From Lautropia sp. (GTDB lineage: Bacteria > Pseudomonadota > Gammaproteobacteria > Burkholderiales > Burkholderiaceae_E), in contig JAUNKF010000006.1 in the NCBI GenBank assembly GCA_030532895.1, positions 1 through 64,000 of the forward strand: a stretch of DNA of 64,000 nucleotides, in the 5' to 3' direction. Position 1 is the first letter of the stretch. Each line of letters begins with the position of its first letter. The position numbers and the translations under genes are program-made. This document shows, piece by piece, positions 36,485 to 45,991 of this stretch. The notes beneath the pieces are model-generated. The model saw only the letters and a program-made list of their open reading frames with translations. It did not search any database and had not been told where the DNA came from.

Positions 36485-36901
36485 TCAGTGGTTGTCTGCG
36501 TTGTAGCTCTTCAGGGTGGCCTTGGTCTCGGCCGAGCTGACGGCCTTGTCGGCGGCATCCTTCGCGGCCTTGATGCCCTTGTCGGCGTTCTCACCCGCAA
36601 TTTCGAGTGCGATGCCCGAAGTGGCGCCCCGGATGGACTGCCCCAGGAAGGAATAAACACCGATGGCCGCCACACCCACGAGGGCGACGATCACGATGTA
36701 TTCGGTCATGCCCTGGCCCAGGGACTTGCGGCGGGCGCCGCTGGCTTGGGCAAGGCCCGATCGTTTGGACGATGCGCAGGCTGCAGCCTCGGCTGCCTTC
36801 ACACGCGAGATGGACGAGCCGATACACGAGGTGGACGAGCCGATCTCAGCCGGCTGACGAGCGGTGTGCGGGGCGGAGAGAGAGGGGATGGCTTGGAACA
36901 T
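36485..36901 (-). CDS. flp: Flp type IVb prepilin with long leader
   Basis: Major pilin of the Tad pilus. The prepilin site is KSLG|QGMTEYIVIVALVG, with Glu+5 and Tyr+6 as in Flp, and a hydrophobic helix then follows. The leader is 62 residues where Flp leaders usually have ~15-30; it contains an Ala/Ser-rich stretch ending in a basic RRKS. The mature pilin is 76 residues. The start at 36899-36901 has AAGGAG six bases upstream, and no ATG or strong ribosome site occurs later before the cleavage site. It is the first gene of the locus. Confidence 0.88.
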   Translation of the reverse strand: MFQAIPSLSAPHTARQPAEIGSSTSCIGSSISRVKAAEAAACASSKRSGLAQASGARRKSLGQGMTEYIVIVALVGVAAIGVYSFLGQSIRGATSGIALEIAGENADKGIKAAKDAADKAVSSAETKATLKSYNADNH

Positions 36902-37185
36902 GAAGCACTCCTTGTTTGCTGTGTGGAAGGAGGCTCCATCTTGAAGAAGACGGGCAGATCGACAGATCACCCAAGCGGCCTAATCGGCCTAGATCGATAC
37001 GCCATTCATCGGCCAGACGAACGGTTCAGCTGAGGGGCAGACGGAAAAAGTTGGCATGGCAGGCATCATGGGTGCCCCGCAGGTAACAGCACCAGGGCAG
37101 GCCCCAACCCACCAGCCGATGCGCGACCACGCGCTTACTGGTCAAGCCCGCCATGCGCTCAGGCGGTCGTGTCGAGGTCACAGGA
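36902..37185. promoter_or_regulatory. Upstream region of flp
   Basis: 284 bases between flp and the NSS transporter, both on the minus strand. It should hold the flp promoter. A direct repeat CGGCCTA (around 36976 and 36985) lies 75-90 bases before flp. I see no clear sigma-54 GG/GC pair, which would have fitted the neighbouring NtrC-like regulator. Confidence 0.35.
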
Positions 37186-38535
37186 TCAGCCAGCGGCCAG
37201 CAGCCCGATGCCATGCAGGAAGACGATCACGATGGCCACGGGCGCCACGAAGCGCACGAGCAACAGCCAGACCGAAAACAGCCAGCCAGGCAGGTTGCTG
37301 CCAGTCGTCACCTCGGCACGCACGGCCTCGGTGCGCCAGGCCCAGGCCACGAACAGACCGATCAGCAAGGCGCCCAGGGGCATGCTCCAGGCCGAGACCA
37401 GATAATCGAGGCTGTCGAAAATCCCACGCTCACCGATCAGCTTCAGATGGCTGAGCCTGTCGAAAGACAGCGCGGAGGGTATGCCGGCCACGAACACGGC
37501 CAGGCCGATCCACAAGGTATAACGGCGCCGACGAGCCGGGTGATCACCAATGACGGCGGCCGTCGTGGTTTCCAGCATGGCAAAGGCCGAGGTCAGCGTG
37601 GCAAAGAGCACCAGAATCATGAAGATGGCAAAGAGCGGAATCCCGAAAGGCAACTTCGCAAACACGGCCGGCAGCACGGCAAAGATCAGGCCCGGCCCCT
37701 GATTGGGCTCAAAACCCAGTGCAAAGACGGCCGGGAAAATGACCAGACCGGCCAGCAGCGAAATCAGCAGATTCATCCAGACGACCAGATTGGCATTGCG
37801 GATCAGGTCGTTGTCATTTCTCAGGTAGGAGGCATAGGTGATCATGGCCGACACCCCGAGGCTCAACGCAAAAAACGCCTGCCCGAGTGCGCCCAGCATC
37901 GTCTCCCCATTCAGATACGACCAATCGGGGCTGAGCAGGAACTTCACCCCTTCGGCAGCACCATCCAGACTCAAGGAGCGGATGGCCAGCAGGATGAACA
38001 TGATGAAGAGTGCCGGCATCATGTACTTGTTGGCCTTTTCGATGCCGGTGCTGACACCTGAACGAACGACCCAGATCGTGGCCGCCATGAATATCCCCTG
38101 AAACAGCAACACCTCGGCCGGATTCGTGATGAGGGATTGGAAAAAGGCGCCAAAATCGGTGCCGACCTGCAAGCTGCCCGTGAGCGCATGCCAGACATAG
38201 GCCACCACCCAACCACCGACCACGCTGTAGAAGGACAACAGCACGAAACAGGTGACAACCCCCATCCAGCCCACCAGGGGCCAGGCAGAACCGGGCTTGA
38301 TGCGGCGGAACGCCTGAATGGCGCTGTGCCGGGCATGACGGCCGATGGCAAATTCGGCGATCAGGATCGGTGCTGCCACCAGAAACGTGAAGAGCAGGAA
38401 GAAGAGAACAAAAACAGCACCGCCGTGCGTGCCTGCCGTATAGGGAAATTTCCAGATGGCGCCCAAACCGATGGCCGATCCGGCGGACGACAGAATGAAA
38501 CCCAGCTTGGACGACCAGTTGTCGCGTTGACTCAT
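37186..38535 (-). CDS. Sodium:neurotransmitter symporter (NSS) family transporter
   Basis: Inner-membrane sodium-coupled amino acid-type transporter. The N terminus has the family signature LSSAGSAIGLGAIWKFPY (sodium/substrate site in helix 1), then GGAVFVLFFLL. About 11-12 helices follow, among them ISLLAGLVIFPAVFALG, in 449 residues. The start at 38533-38535 is the point where homologues begin (MSQRDNW), with GAGGG and AGGAG upstream. The substrate cannot be stated. It stands alone between flp and aceA. Confidence 0.92.
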   Translation of the reverse strand: MSQRDNWSSKLGFILSSAGSAIGLGAIWKFPYTAGTHGGAVFVLFFLLFTFLVAAPILIAEFAIGRHARHSAIQAFRRIKPGSAWPLVGWMGVVTCFVLLSFYSVVGGWVVAYVWHALTGSLQVGTDFGAFFQSLITNPAEVLLFQGIFMAATIWVVRSGVSTGIEKANKYMMPALFIMFILLAIRSLSLDGAAEGVKFLLSPDWSYLNGETMLGALGQAFFALSLGVSAMITYASYLRNDNDLIRNANLVVWMNLLISLLAGLVIFPAVFALGFEPNQGPGLIFAVLPAVFAKLPFGIPLFAIFMILVLFATLTSAFAMLETTTAAVIGDHPARRRRYTLWIGLAVFVAGIPSALSFDRLSHLKLIGERGIFDSLDYLVSAWSMPLGALLIGLFVAWAWRTEAVRAEVTTGSNLPGWLFSVWLLLVRFVAPVAIVIVFLHGIGLLAAG

Positions 38536-38699
38536 CCCTCTTGCTCTCCTGATGCTCAGGCCACGTGGCATTGGCATGCGCTGATGGCTACGCACGCGGC
38601 GGCATAGAAGCACAGCCTGCGATTGACGACCTGATTGACCCGGCGCGTACCGACCGCTTGCCGACAGCCAGCGTACGCGCCCAAACCTCAGATGATAGT

Positions 38700-38777
38700 C
38701 CAGCGCGTGTCATGCATTTGCTGTCCCATGCCATGCTCAAAAACCATGGGCTGCCAAGAGGCCGCACCAGGGCCCGA
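38700..38777. repeat. Dispersed intergenic repeat, copy 3
   Basis: CCAGCGCGTGTCATGCA (38700-38716) is identical over 17 bases to 4905-4921. A CCCATG/CATGGG hairpin (38725-38750) and GCACCAGGGCCCGA (38764-38777) follow at the same relative places. Confidence 0.4.
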
Positions 38778-39007
38778 TACGGTCACAGAAGAAAACGCCG
38801 TCCGTGTGCGGCCCAGATACCAGCCCGAAGGCCCCCAACGGGCCAGCATGCAACCGCCACCCCGACACAGCGTTGGCAGCGCAAACAACACGAAAAAACC
38901 CCGGCACCGAGCACGACACCTGGGTGCCCAGACAGGGCGCCGCCAGACATCAGCAGCACCTTGCCTGCCATCCAGATACCGGATCGGTACCGGGGTTCGA
39001 GGCTCGG

Positions 39008-39047
39008 CATTCACCGCCGGGACACATCAGCCCGAACGGTGAATGCA
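39008..39047 (-). terminator. Inverted repeat after aceA
   Basis: GCATTCACCG (39008-39017) and CGGTGAATGC (39038-39047) are perfect complements, with an inner CGGG/CCCG pair. It starts seven bases past the aceA stop on the minus strand. No T-run follows, so it may protect the mRNA end or terminate weakly. Confidence 0.6.
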
Positions 39048-39053
39048 AGCACA

Positions 39054-40358
<1,305 letters not shown>

Positions 40359-40790
40359 TGCTTCGTCTCCAGATATCGGGTTAAGGGGAACCAGTTAAAC
40401 ATGCGCCGACCCGTCGGTTGTACGGCGCCGCTTCGGTTGTGATGATAGGCCGAAAATGCTGCACAGCAACCAGGACACAGCGATATCAGGGCACATAAAA
40501 AACTATTTCATATCAGGTAGATAGAAAAATTTTTCATATAGGGAAAATATTATTTCATGTTACGAAAAACTTTCGCTGCCCTGCAGGTAAAGTGAATTTC
40601 ATAATATGAAAGACCGACGATCATTCTGAAATGATCTTCATCCAGCGAACGCTCGCCCCCCTGCCACATCGGACAGCTGATCTGGCGTGGCATCATTCGT
40701 GCCATAGCCGGCCTGTGGCCTTGGCCGCACCGTCAGACCAGCACAAGGATGCCTCGATGCATCACGCGCGCCGAGACACGACACCTGCCG
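40359..40790. promoter_or_regulatory. aceA upstream control region
   Basis: 432 bases without a gene, holding the aceA promoter. From 40490 to 40640 it is much richer in A/T than the genome around it and contains the motif cluster listed at 40506-40636. Confidence 0.55.
40506..40636. promoter_or_regulatory. TTTCATA motif array upstream of aceA
   Basis: TTTCATAT occurs at 40506-40513 and 40532-40539, TTTCATG at 40553-40559, and a palindrome TTTCATA-A-TATGAAA at 40597-40611. A second palindrome, GATCATT-CTGA-AATGATC, lies at 40619-40636. Motif starts are 26, 21 and 44 bases apart, mostly multiples of about two helical turns, as for cooperative binding of one regulator. Confidence 0.6.
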
Positions 40791-43598
40791 TCAAGCCGAC
40801 CGAAGAGCTCGCAACGGCGGCGCATCGAGCAGGCGCCACAAGCGCCAGCTGCTCGCAAGCACGATGAAGAGCGCGCCCCCCAGCATCGACACCAGAAGCA
40901 GCCACCCGTCAGGCTGATAATCAAAACGGAACACCTGGCTGGCCAGCAACCAGCCGATCCCTGTCGCCCCAAGCGTGGCCATGAAGGCGGCCAGCAGCCC
41001 GGTGAGCGACATCTCGGCCAACTGCGCCCACATCAGCCGGCCTCGGGATGCACCCAATGCCCGCATCAGCGCCACTTCGGCCACCCTTTCGTCCTGAACG
41101 CTGCTCATCGCGGCATGGAGCACGATGAGGCCGGCAGCCAGCGTGAAGAGGAAGAGGAATTGCACGGCTTGGACCACCTGCGCAATGACGGCCTGCACCT
41201 GTGCTGCAATGACCCCGGTATCGATGACACTCAGGTTCGGCATGGCGGCGAGCAGGCGGCGCACGACCGGCGTCTTCTCGGACGGCAGATGAAAGGACGT
41301 GATCAGGCTTTGAGGTTGATCCGCCAACGCCTCGGGCGACGTGATCATGAAGAAATTGACACGCATCGAATCCCAGCGCAACCGACGCCCGCCGACCAGC
41401 GTGACGTCGACCGGCTGACCGGCCACGTCGAAGCGCAGTCGATCCCCCACCGACAGCCCCAGGGTCTTCATGATGCCGGTTTCTGCCGACACTTCAGCCG
41501 CGCCGGGCTTCAGCCACCGCCCCACCTCGACCGTGTTGTGAGCAGGCAGATGACTGGCATATGACAGGTTGAACGCCCGATCCACGAGACGTCTGGCCCG
41601 GTCGTCCTTGAAATCGGCCGCGCCTACCGGGCGATCATTGATGGCCACAAGCCGCCCTCGCACCACCGGGTGCAGCTCGATACCGCGCAACCCGTGCCGG
41701 GCCAGGATGCTCAGAAAGGTGTCCTGCTGTTCAGGCTGGATGTTGATGACGAAACGGTTCGGCGCATCGGCGGGCAGGGCCTGTTGCCAGCTTGCCAGCA
41801 GATCATGGCGCACCACCGTGAGCAGCAACATCGCCATCAGACCGATCGCCAGCGCCACGACCTGTGTGACCGTCACCATTCGGCGACGAGACCAGGCCGT
41901 CAAGGCAAGACGCAGGGTGAGGCCCAATTGGCCATGCCCCAGACGTGGACGTAACGCGGCAGACAGGCGAACGACAGCGGCCGCCGCCATCACGAAACAC
42001 AGGCCCGCCACGACAAAGCCCATCAACGCCCAGGCAGCCAGACGCGGCTCGTCCACGAGCCAGAACATCAAGAGACCAAAGGCCAACAGGGCCGAGCCAG
42101 CCAACAACCAGACCGACAGCCTCGGTGCGCCCAGCTCCCGCCGCAGCACACGCAAGGGCGCCACATTGGAAAGCCGCAGAACCGGCACTGCCGCAAAGCC
42201 GAGAACCAGGACCACGGCCACGACCAGCGCCTGAAACGCGGGCATCATGCCTGCGGGCGGCAACGACAGGTGAGGCAACAGGCCACGGGCCAGACCGGCA
42301 AGCGCATGATGGGCGCCCCAGCCGATCAGCACGGCCAGCGCACCACCCGCCAACGCCAACCACAGCATTTCGAACCACAGGGCACGGCTCAGCAGAGACT
42401 GGCTGATGCCCATCACCTTCAGGACGGCAAAACCATCCAGATGCCGTTCGGCAAAGCGCCGGGCTGCCAGCCCGATGGCCACAGCCGCAATCAACGCCGA
42501 TAACAGGGACACCAACGCAAGAAACTGACGCGCCCGCACCAACGTGGTCTGCATCTCAGGCCGCCCGCTCTCCAGCGTCTCGATACGCTGCCCCCGTTCA
42601 AGCCGTGCTTCGAGCCAGCGCTGGAAGCCAGCCACCTGCTCACGTGGCCCCGCCACCAGAAAACGATAATTGAGGCGACTGCCAGGGCCGATCAGGCCCG
42701 CCCTGGGCAAATCCTGCAAGGACATCATCAAGCGCGGTGCAAAATTGATGAAGGACGCCGCCCGCCCCGGTTCGATCAGAATCAGCCGGCTGATGCGCAA
42801 ACGGATGTCGCCCAACCGCAGATACTGCCCCGGTTGGGCCCCCAGCGCCTGAGCCAGCGCCTGATCGATCCAGACCGTACCCGGTGCCGGCCCCTGCTGA
42901 AGGGATTCACTCGATGCCAGCAACTCGGCAGGCGATGGCATCACCACGGATTGGGCGAGCGTGGCTGATGTTGCCGCATCGGCAGTATCGTCGGCCGGCG
43001 CAGCCAGAGCCGCCGGCGTCACGCGCAGGCTGCCACGCAACGGATGATCCGCCGAGACCGCCAGCACTGAGGCCAGTTGTGTGGCAGGCAACTCATCCTC
43101 CCGCGCAGGCGTCCCATCCTCCGACGCCCCCGCCGCCTGCTCAAGCCCCTCTGCCCGTACAGCGGGGGCATGCGCTGAGGACAGCTTCTCAGGCACCTTT
43201 CCATCATCGGCTGCACCGTCAGCTGCGTCTTGACTGCGAGCCACACCGACACGGTCAGGATCAGCACCCCCCGCCTCGGCCGTATCGGCCACCGCCATGC
43301 TCGGAAAGCCAATGCTGTAAGCGGTTTGCAGCCCCTGGGCCTCGGCCTCGGCCATCCATTCGGGCGGCACGGGACGGTCGGCGTTCAGCACCAGATCGCC
43401 CCCCAGCAACTGAGATGCCTGTTCATCCAGCGCATGATTGAGACGCTCAACGAAGAAACCCACGGTGACGATGGCAGCCACGGCCACCACCAGGGCCGTC
43501 AACAACAGATGCAACTCTCCTGCCCTGAGATCCCGGCACAGGAAGCGCCAGGAGAGGCGAATGGCCGACATTCGATCAGACACCCAAGCCCCCGTCAT
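40791..43598 (-). CDS. FtsX-like ABC transporter permease, YbbP type
   Basis: Large inner-membrane permease (935 residues) of the FtsX/YbbP family that normally works with a YbbA-type ATPase. It has an N-terminal transmembrane helix after SWRFLCRDLRAGELHLL, a periplasmic domain, two central four-helix groups (one with FAERHLDGFAVLKVMGIS) and a C-terminal group (VAEVALMRALGASRGRLMWA), the duplicated FtsX layout. Residues ~95-240 contain a low-complexity Ala/Asp/Glu-rich stretch of about 130 residues that looks inserted. No ATPase gene is nearby. The ATG at 43598 overlaps the waaC stop (ATGA); a second ATG at 43571 is possible. Confidence 0.85.
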   Translation of the reverse strand: MTGAWVSDRMSAIRLSWRFLCRDLRAGELHLLLTALVVAVAAIVTVGFFVERLNHALDEQASQLLGGDLVLNADRPVPPEWMAEAEAQGLQTAYSIGFPSMAVADTAEAGGADPDRVGVARSQDAADGAADDGKVPEKLSSAHAPAVRAEGLEQAAGASEDGTPAREDELPATQLASVLAVSADHPLRGSLRVTPAALAAPADDTADAATSATLAQSVVMPSPAELLASSESLQQGPAPGTVWIDQALAQALGAQPGQYLRLGDIRLRISRLILIEPGRAASFINFAPRLMMSLQDLPRAGLIGPGSRLNYRFLVAGPREQVAGFQRWLEARLERGQRIETLESGRPEMQTTLVRARQFLALVSLLSALIAAVAIGLAARRFAERHLDGFAVLKVMGISQSLLSRALWFEMLWLALAGGALAVLIGWGAHHALAGLARGLLPHLSLPPAGMMPAFQALVVAVVLVLGFAAVPVLRLSNVAPLRVLRRELGAPRLSVWLLAGSALLAFGLLMFWLVDEPRLAAWALMGFVVAGLCFVMAAAAVVRLSAALRPRLGHGQLGLTLRLALTAWSRRRMVTVTQVVALAIGLMAMLLLTVVRHDLLASWQQALPADAPNRFVINIQPEQQDTFLSILARHGLRGIELHPVVRGRLVAINDRPVGAADFKDDRARRLVDRAFNLSYASHLPAHNTVEVGRWLKPGAAEVSAETGIMKTLGLSVGDRLRFDVAGQPVDVTLVGGRRLRWDSMRVNFFMITSPEALADQPQSLITSFHLPSEKTPVVRRLLAAMPNLSVIDTGVIAAQVQAVIAQVVQAVQFLFLFTLAAGLIVLHAAMSSVQDERVAEVALMRALGASRGRLMWAQLAEMSLTGLLAAFMATLGATGIGWLLASQVFRFDYQPDGWLLLVSMLGGALFIVLASSWRLWRLLDAPPLRALRSA

Positions 43599-44602
43599 CC
43601 ATCGAGCGGGTCAGCCGCGAGTGCCTGATCGATGGCGCCGATGACCTCCGTCGTGGACGGGATCTGACCCACGCCCCCAAAGCTGGCGCAGAAACTGTCA
43701 CCCGATACCGCACATTGCACCGCATCGAAATCGGCAAAGATCCCGACAGTGGGTCTGCCGAGCGCTCCCGCCAGATGGGTGAAACCCGTGTCCAGCCCGA
43801 CCACGACACGGGCCGAGCGAATGACACGGGCGGCATCCCGCACCGACAGGAAAGGCGGCACCACCGATTGCGTGGCCTGATCCCCCGCCGCGGACACAGC
43901 TGCATCGGCCAATCGCCGTGCCCTCGCCTCTTCCGCTGGCGAGCCCCAGAACCAGAGCAGATTCAACCCAGCCCGCTGCAGATGGACGGCCGCGTCGATC
44001 CAGTGGGACTCCGGCCAGAGCTTGGCATCCCGGCTGGCTCCGGTCACGAGCAACGCCATCGGTGATTCGGGCAGCCAGGGCACCTCTGCCGGCGTGAGGA
44101 TGGGCACCGACAGCCCGAACCGGGCCGGTGAATCCAGCGAATAGCCCAAGGCACCGGCTCCGATGGCCCGATTGCGGCGTACCACATGCCAATCTTTGGG
44201 TACGTTGATGGGCAGGTCATAGGCGAGCGAGGCCAGCGGCTCACGAGCCGATGCCCGGTCAGGGCCTGCCCGGCGTCCGGCACGGGCCATGCGAGCCACC
44301 ACGGCACTCTTGATCAAGCCTTGGCAATCCAGCACCAGGTCATAATGACGAGCACGCAAACCTTGCCAGAACGCCGTCATGGCGGCCCGTGTCTCGGGCT
44401 TGCCAAGCTGCTTGCGCCAACGCCGCCAGGCGATCGGAATGACCTCGCTCACCGCCGGATTCATCGCAGGCAAGGCGGCAAAAGCCGCCTCCGACACCCA
44501 ATCGATCGTGGCCTCCGGATAGTGACGATGCACATCGCTGGCCAACGGTTGAGCATGGACGACATCGCCCATCGATGACATCTTGACGATCAGAATCCGC
44601 AT
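43595..44602 (-). CDS. waaC: Lipopolysaccharide heptosyltransferase I
   Basis: Transfers the first heptose to Kdo of the lipopolysaccharide inner core at the cytoplasmic face of the inner membrane. It is GT9 family. MRILIVKMSSMGDVVHAQPL is the N-terminal signature, DLVLDCQGLIKSAVVARMA follows, and the C-terminal nucleotide-sugar site reads VVGLDTGFTHLAGALGRPT. 335 residues. The start at 44600-44602 has AGGAG five bases upstream. Coupled to the downstream FtsX-like gene by overlap. Confidence 0.93.
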   Translation of the reverse strand: MRILIVKMSSMGDVVHAQPLASDVHRHYPEATIDWVSEAAFAALPAMNPAVSEVIPIAWRRWRKQLGKPETRAAMTAFWQGLRARHYDLVLDCQGLIKSAVVARMARAGRRAGPDRASAREPLASLAYDLPINVPKDWHVVRRNRAIGAGALGYSLDSPARFGLSVPILTPAEVPWLPESPMALLVTGASRDAKLWPESHWIDAAVHLQRAGLNLLWFWGSPAEEARARRLADAAVSAAGDQATQSVVPPFLSVRDAARVIRSARVVVGLDTGFTHLAGALGRPTVGIFADFDAVQCAVSGDSFCASFGGVGQIPSTTEVIGAIDQALAADPLDG

Positions 44603-44870
44603 CGCATCTCCTGCCGGGTTGTCCTTGCTGACCACGCGGTGTTTTGGCTACAGGGTGATGCTGACAGTGCTCAGCACATGGCATGTGATGCCCGCAGACG
44701 CGGGGTTCCACACGTGGGGGGGTTCCACACGCGAACCGCGCCGCGACATCGGACACGCCAGCACCTGCAGCTGCCACACCCAACAGCACACAAAGAAAAC
44801 GCCGCGCCAGGCAGAGCGCTTGGCGCGGCGAAATCAGGTGTTAACCAGGATAAGGGTTGTTTTAGTCGGA
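44603..44870. other. Spacer upstream of waaC
   Basis: 268 bases between the 71-aa gene and waaC. It contains a strong hairpin that ends the 71-aa transcript (44800-44830) and a repeated GGTTCCACACG stretch near 44700-44730. No gene is seen. Confidence 0.4.
44800..44830 (-). terminator. Terminator after the 71-aa gene
   Basis: CGCCGCGCCA (44800-44809) and TGGCGCGGCG (44821-44830) pair perfectly around an 11-base loop. On the minus strand the stem is followed by GTTTTCTTTG. It lies 41-71 bases past the stop at 44871. Confidence 0.8.
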
Positions 44871-45086
44871 TTAGCTAAGGCCGAGTTCGCGCAACATGTT
44901 ACGCTCTTCAATCGCCCGCCGGGCTTCTCTCAGGCGCTTGGCCTGCTCGGTGACAGCAATGTCTGCATAATCTTCTGGCCTGGATTCAACCCGGCCAGCA
45001 CGCATGCGTGCTGCGTGCCGAGCCGTCACAATGGCGCTATGATGGTGCGCCGTCATGGCTGAATTAGGTTTACGAGTCGATTTCAT
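44871..45086 (-). CDS. Small basic protein, unknown function
   Basis: 71 residues that I do not recognise. A His/Arg-rich N-terminal half (TAHHHSAIVTARHAARMRAG) is followed by a helical charged C-terminal half (KRLREARRAIEERNMLREL). It is supported as a real gene by a strong terminator behind it and by a leader element immediately before its ATG (45091-45107) that matches the leader of the NYN gene at 50661. It is divergent from dsbB. No signal peptide or membrane segment. Confidence 0.6.
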   Translation of the reverse strand: MKSTRKPNSAMTAHHHSAIVTARHAARMRAGRVESRPEDYADIAVTEQAKRLREARRAIEERNMLRELGLS

Positions 45087-45090
45087 CCCT

Positions 45091-45107
45091 GAGTCCCGTT
45101 AAGCTAA
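45091..45107 (-). promoter_or_regulatory. Shared leader element, copy 1
   Basis: On the coding strand TTAGCTTAACGGGACTC ends four bases before the ATG of the 71-aa gene. Apart from one extra base it equals the element before the NYN gene (51603-51618). It may be a ribosome site or a regulator or small-RNA target. Confidence 0.55.
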
Positions 45108-45190
45108 GAATGAAAGGCGTGCTTCACTCAATCGACGAAGTTGCCTGAAAACAACAACCCGCCTCCTGATACTGCACTTTTTGAAACACG

Positions 45191-45745
45191 ATGAGATCAA
45201 ATAGTATAGCACATCGCCGTTCAGCGGTTTGTGTCATCCTTCTCGCCTGGGGCGGGGTTGCCATCGCGCTGATGACACAACACCTGCTCGACATGCAGCC
45301 CTGCCCCTGGTGCATCCTGCAGCGAATCGGCTATCTGCTCTGTGGTGCCCTCGCCCTGCTTGCCTTGTTGTTACCAGTGCGGCACGGTGGCAGCCGTCTG
45401 TTGGTGGGCTGCCTGTTCCTGCTGATCGGCCTGAGCGCGCTGGCCACCCTCGGCACGGCCCTCTACCAGCACTGGGTGGCCGCGGCCACCGACAGCTGTG
45501 CCATCACCGCCGCTGACAAGTTCCTGATCAGTAGCGGCCTGTCGATGTGGCTGCCCGAGGTCTTCCAACCCACGGCCTCCTGCGCCGAAGCCAACGCCGA
45601 CCTGCTGGGTATCCCCTACGCCCTCTGGAGTGCCGCACTGGCCACGATGCTGTTCTGCTTGAGTTACATCGGACTGAAACAGCTCAAGCACCAGCACCCG
45701 GCACCGGCCCGGTCATCGGGCGCCGGCCCGATCCGCCCCCACTGA
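45191..45745 (+). CDS. dsbB: Disulfide bond formation protein B
   Basis: Inner-membrane quinone reductase that reoxidises periplasmic DsbA. The CPWC pair (C38, C41) in MQPCPWCILQRIGYLLCG and the second pair (C103, C131) match DsbB. Four transmembrane helices are visible and length is 184. A short N-terminal tail of ~10 residues is basic. It is divergent from the 71-aa gene; a long hairpin follows at 45812-45857. No dsbA in the window. Confidence 0.95.
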   Translation: MRSNSIAHRRSAVCVILLAWGGVAIALMTQHLLDMQPCPWCILQRIGYLLCGALALLALLLPVRHGGSRLLVGCLFLLIGLSALATLGTALYQHWVAAATDSCAITAADKFLISSGLSMWLPEVFQPTASCAEANADLLGIPYALWSAALATMLFCLSYIGLKQLKHQHPAPARSSGAGPIRPH

Positions 45746-45811
45746 TGCACACAAATCCTGCCAGTTGAAGCGGCCTGGCCTGCAATTTTTTTGACTTTCT
45801 GGCAACATTGT

Positions 45812-45857
45812 CAGATGCGCGGCACTGTGGTTGAAGATCCACAGTACCGCGCATCTG
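45812..45857. terminator. Very long hairpin downstream of dsbB
   Basis: CAGATGCGCGGCACTGTGG (45812-45830) pairs with CCACAGTACCGCGCATCTG (45839-45857) with one mismatch around an eight-base loop. It is 66 bases past the dsbB stop and has no T-run, so it may be a transcript-end stabiliser or repeat element rather than a classic terminator. Confidence 0.65.
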
Positions 45858-45991
45858 GCTACGCCAGACCGCATCGTCACCTCCCCTCCTCCATGCCGCC
45901 ACCAGCGCATTGACTCGTCAGGGAAGAACGGTCTGCAGCAGCCGGCCTAGCTGTCCCCTCTGCTTGTCGATGGCCAGCAAGCGCTGCCTTG

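Larger units (their letters stand above)
38536..39053. other. Spacer between aceA and NSS transporter
   Basis: 518 bases with no credible gene. It contains a copy of the dispersed repeat (38700-38777) and, beside the aceA stop, a long inverted repeat (39008-39047). The NSS promoter must also lie here but cannot be placed. Confidence 0.4.

Noticed and set aside
36902-37185. Sigma-54 promoter for flp
   Set aside because: I looked for a TGGCAC/TTGCA-type GG-GC pair because an NtrC-like gene is nearby; no convincing match was found.
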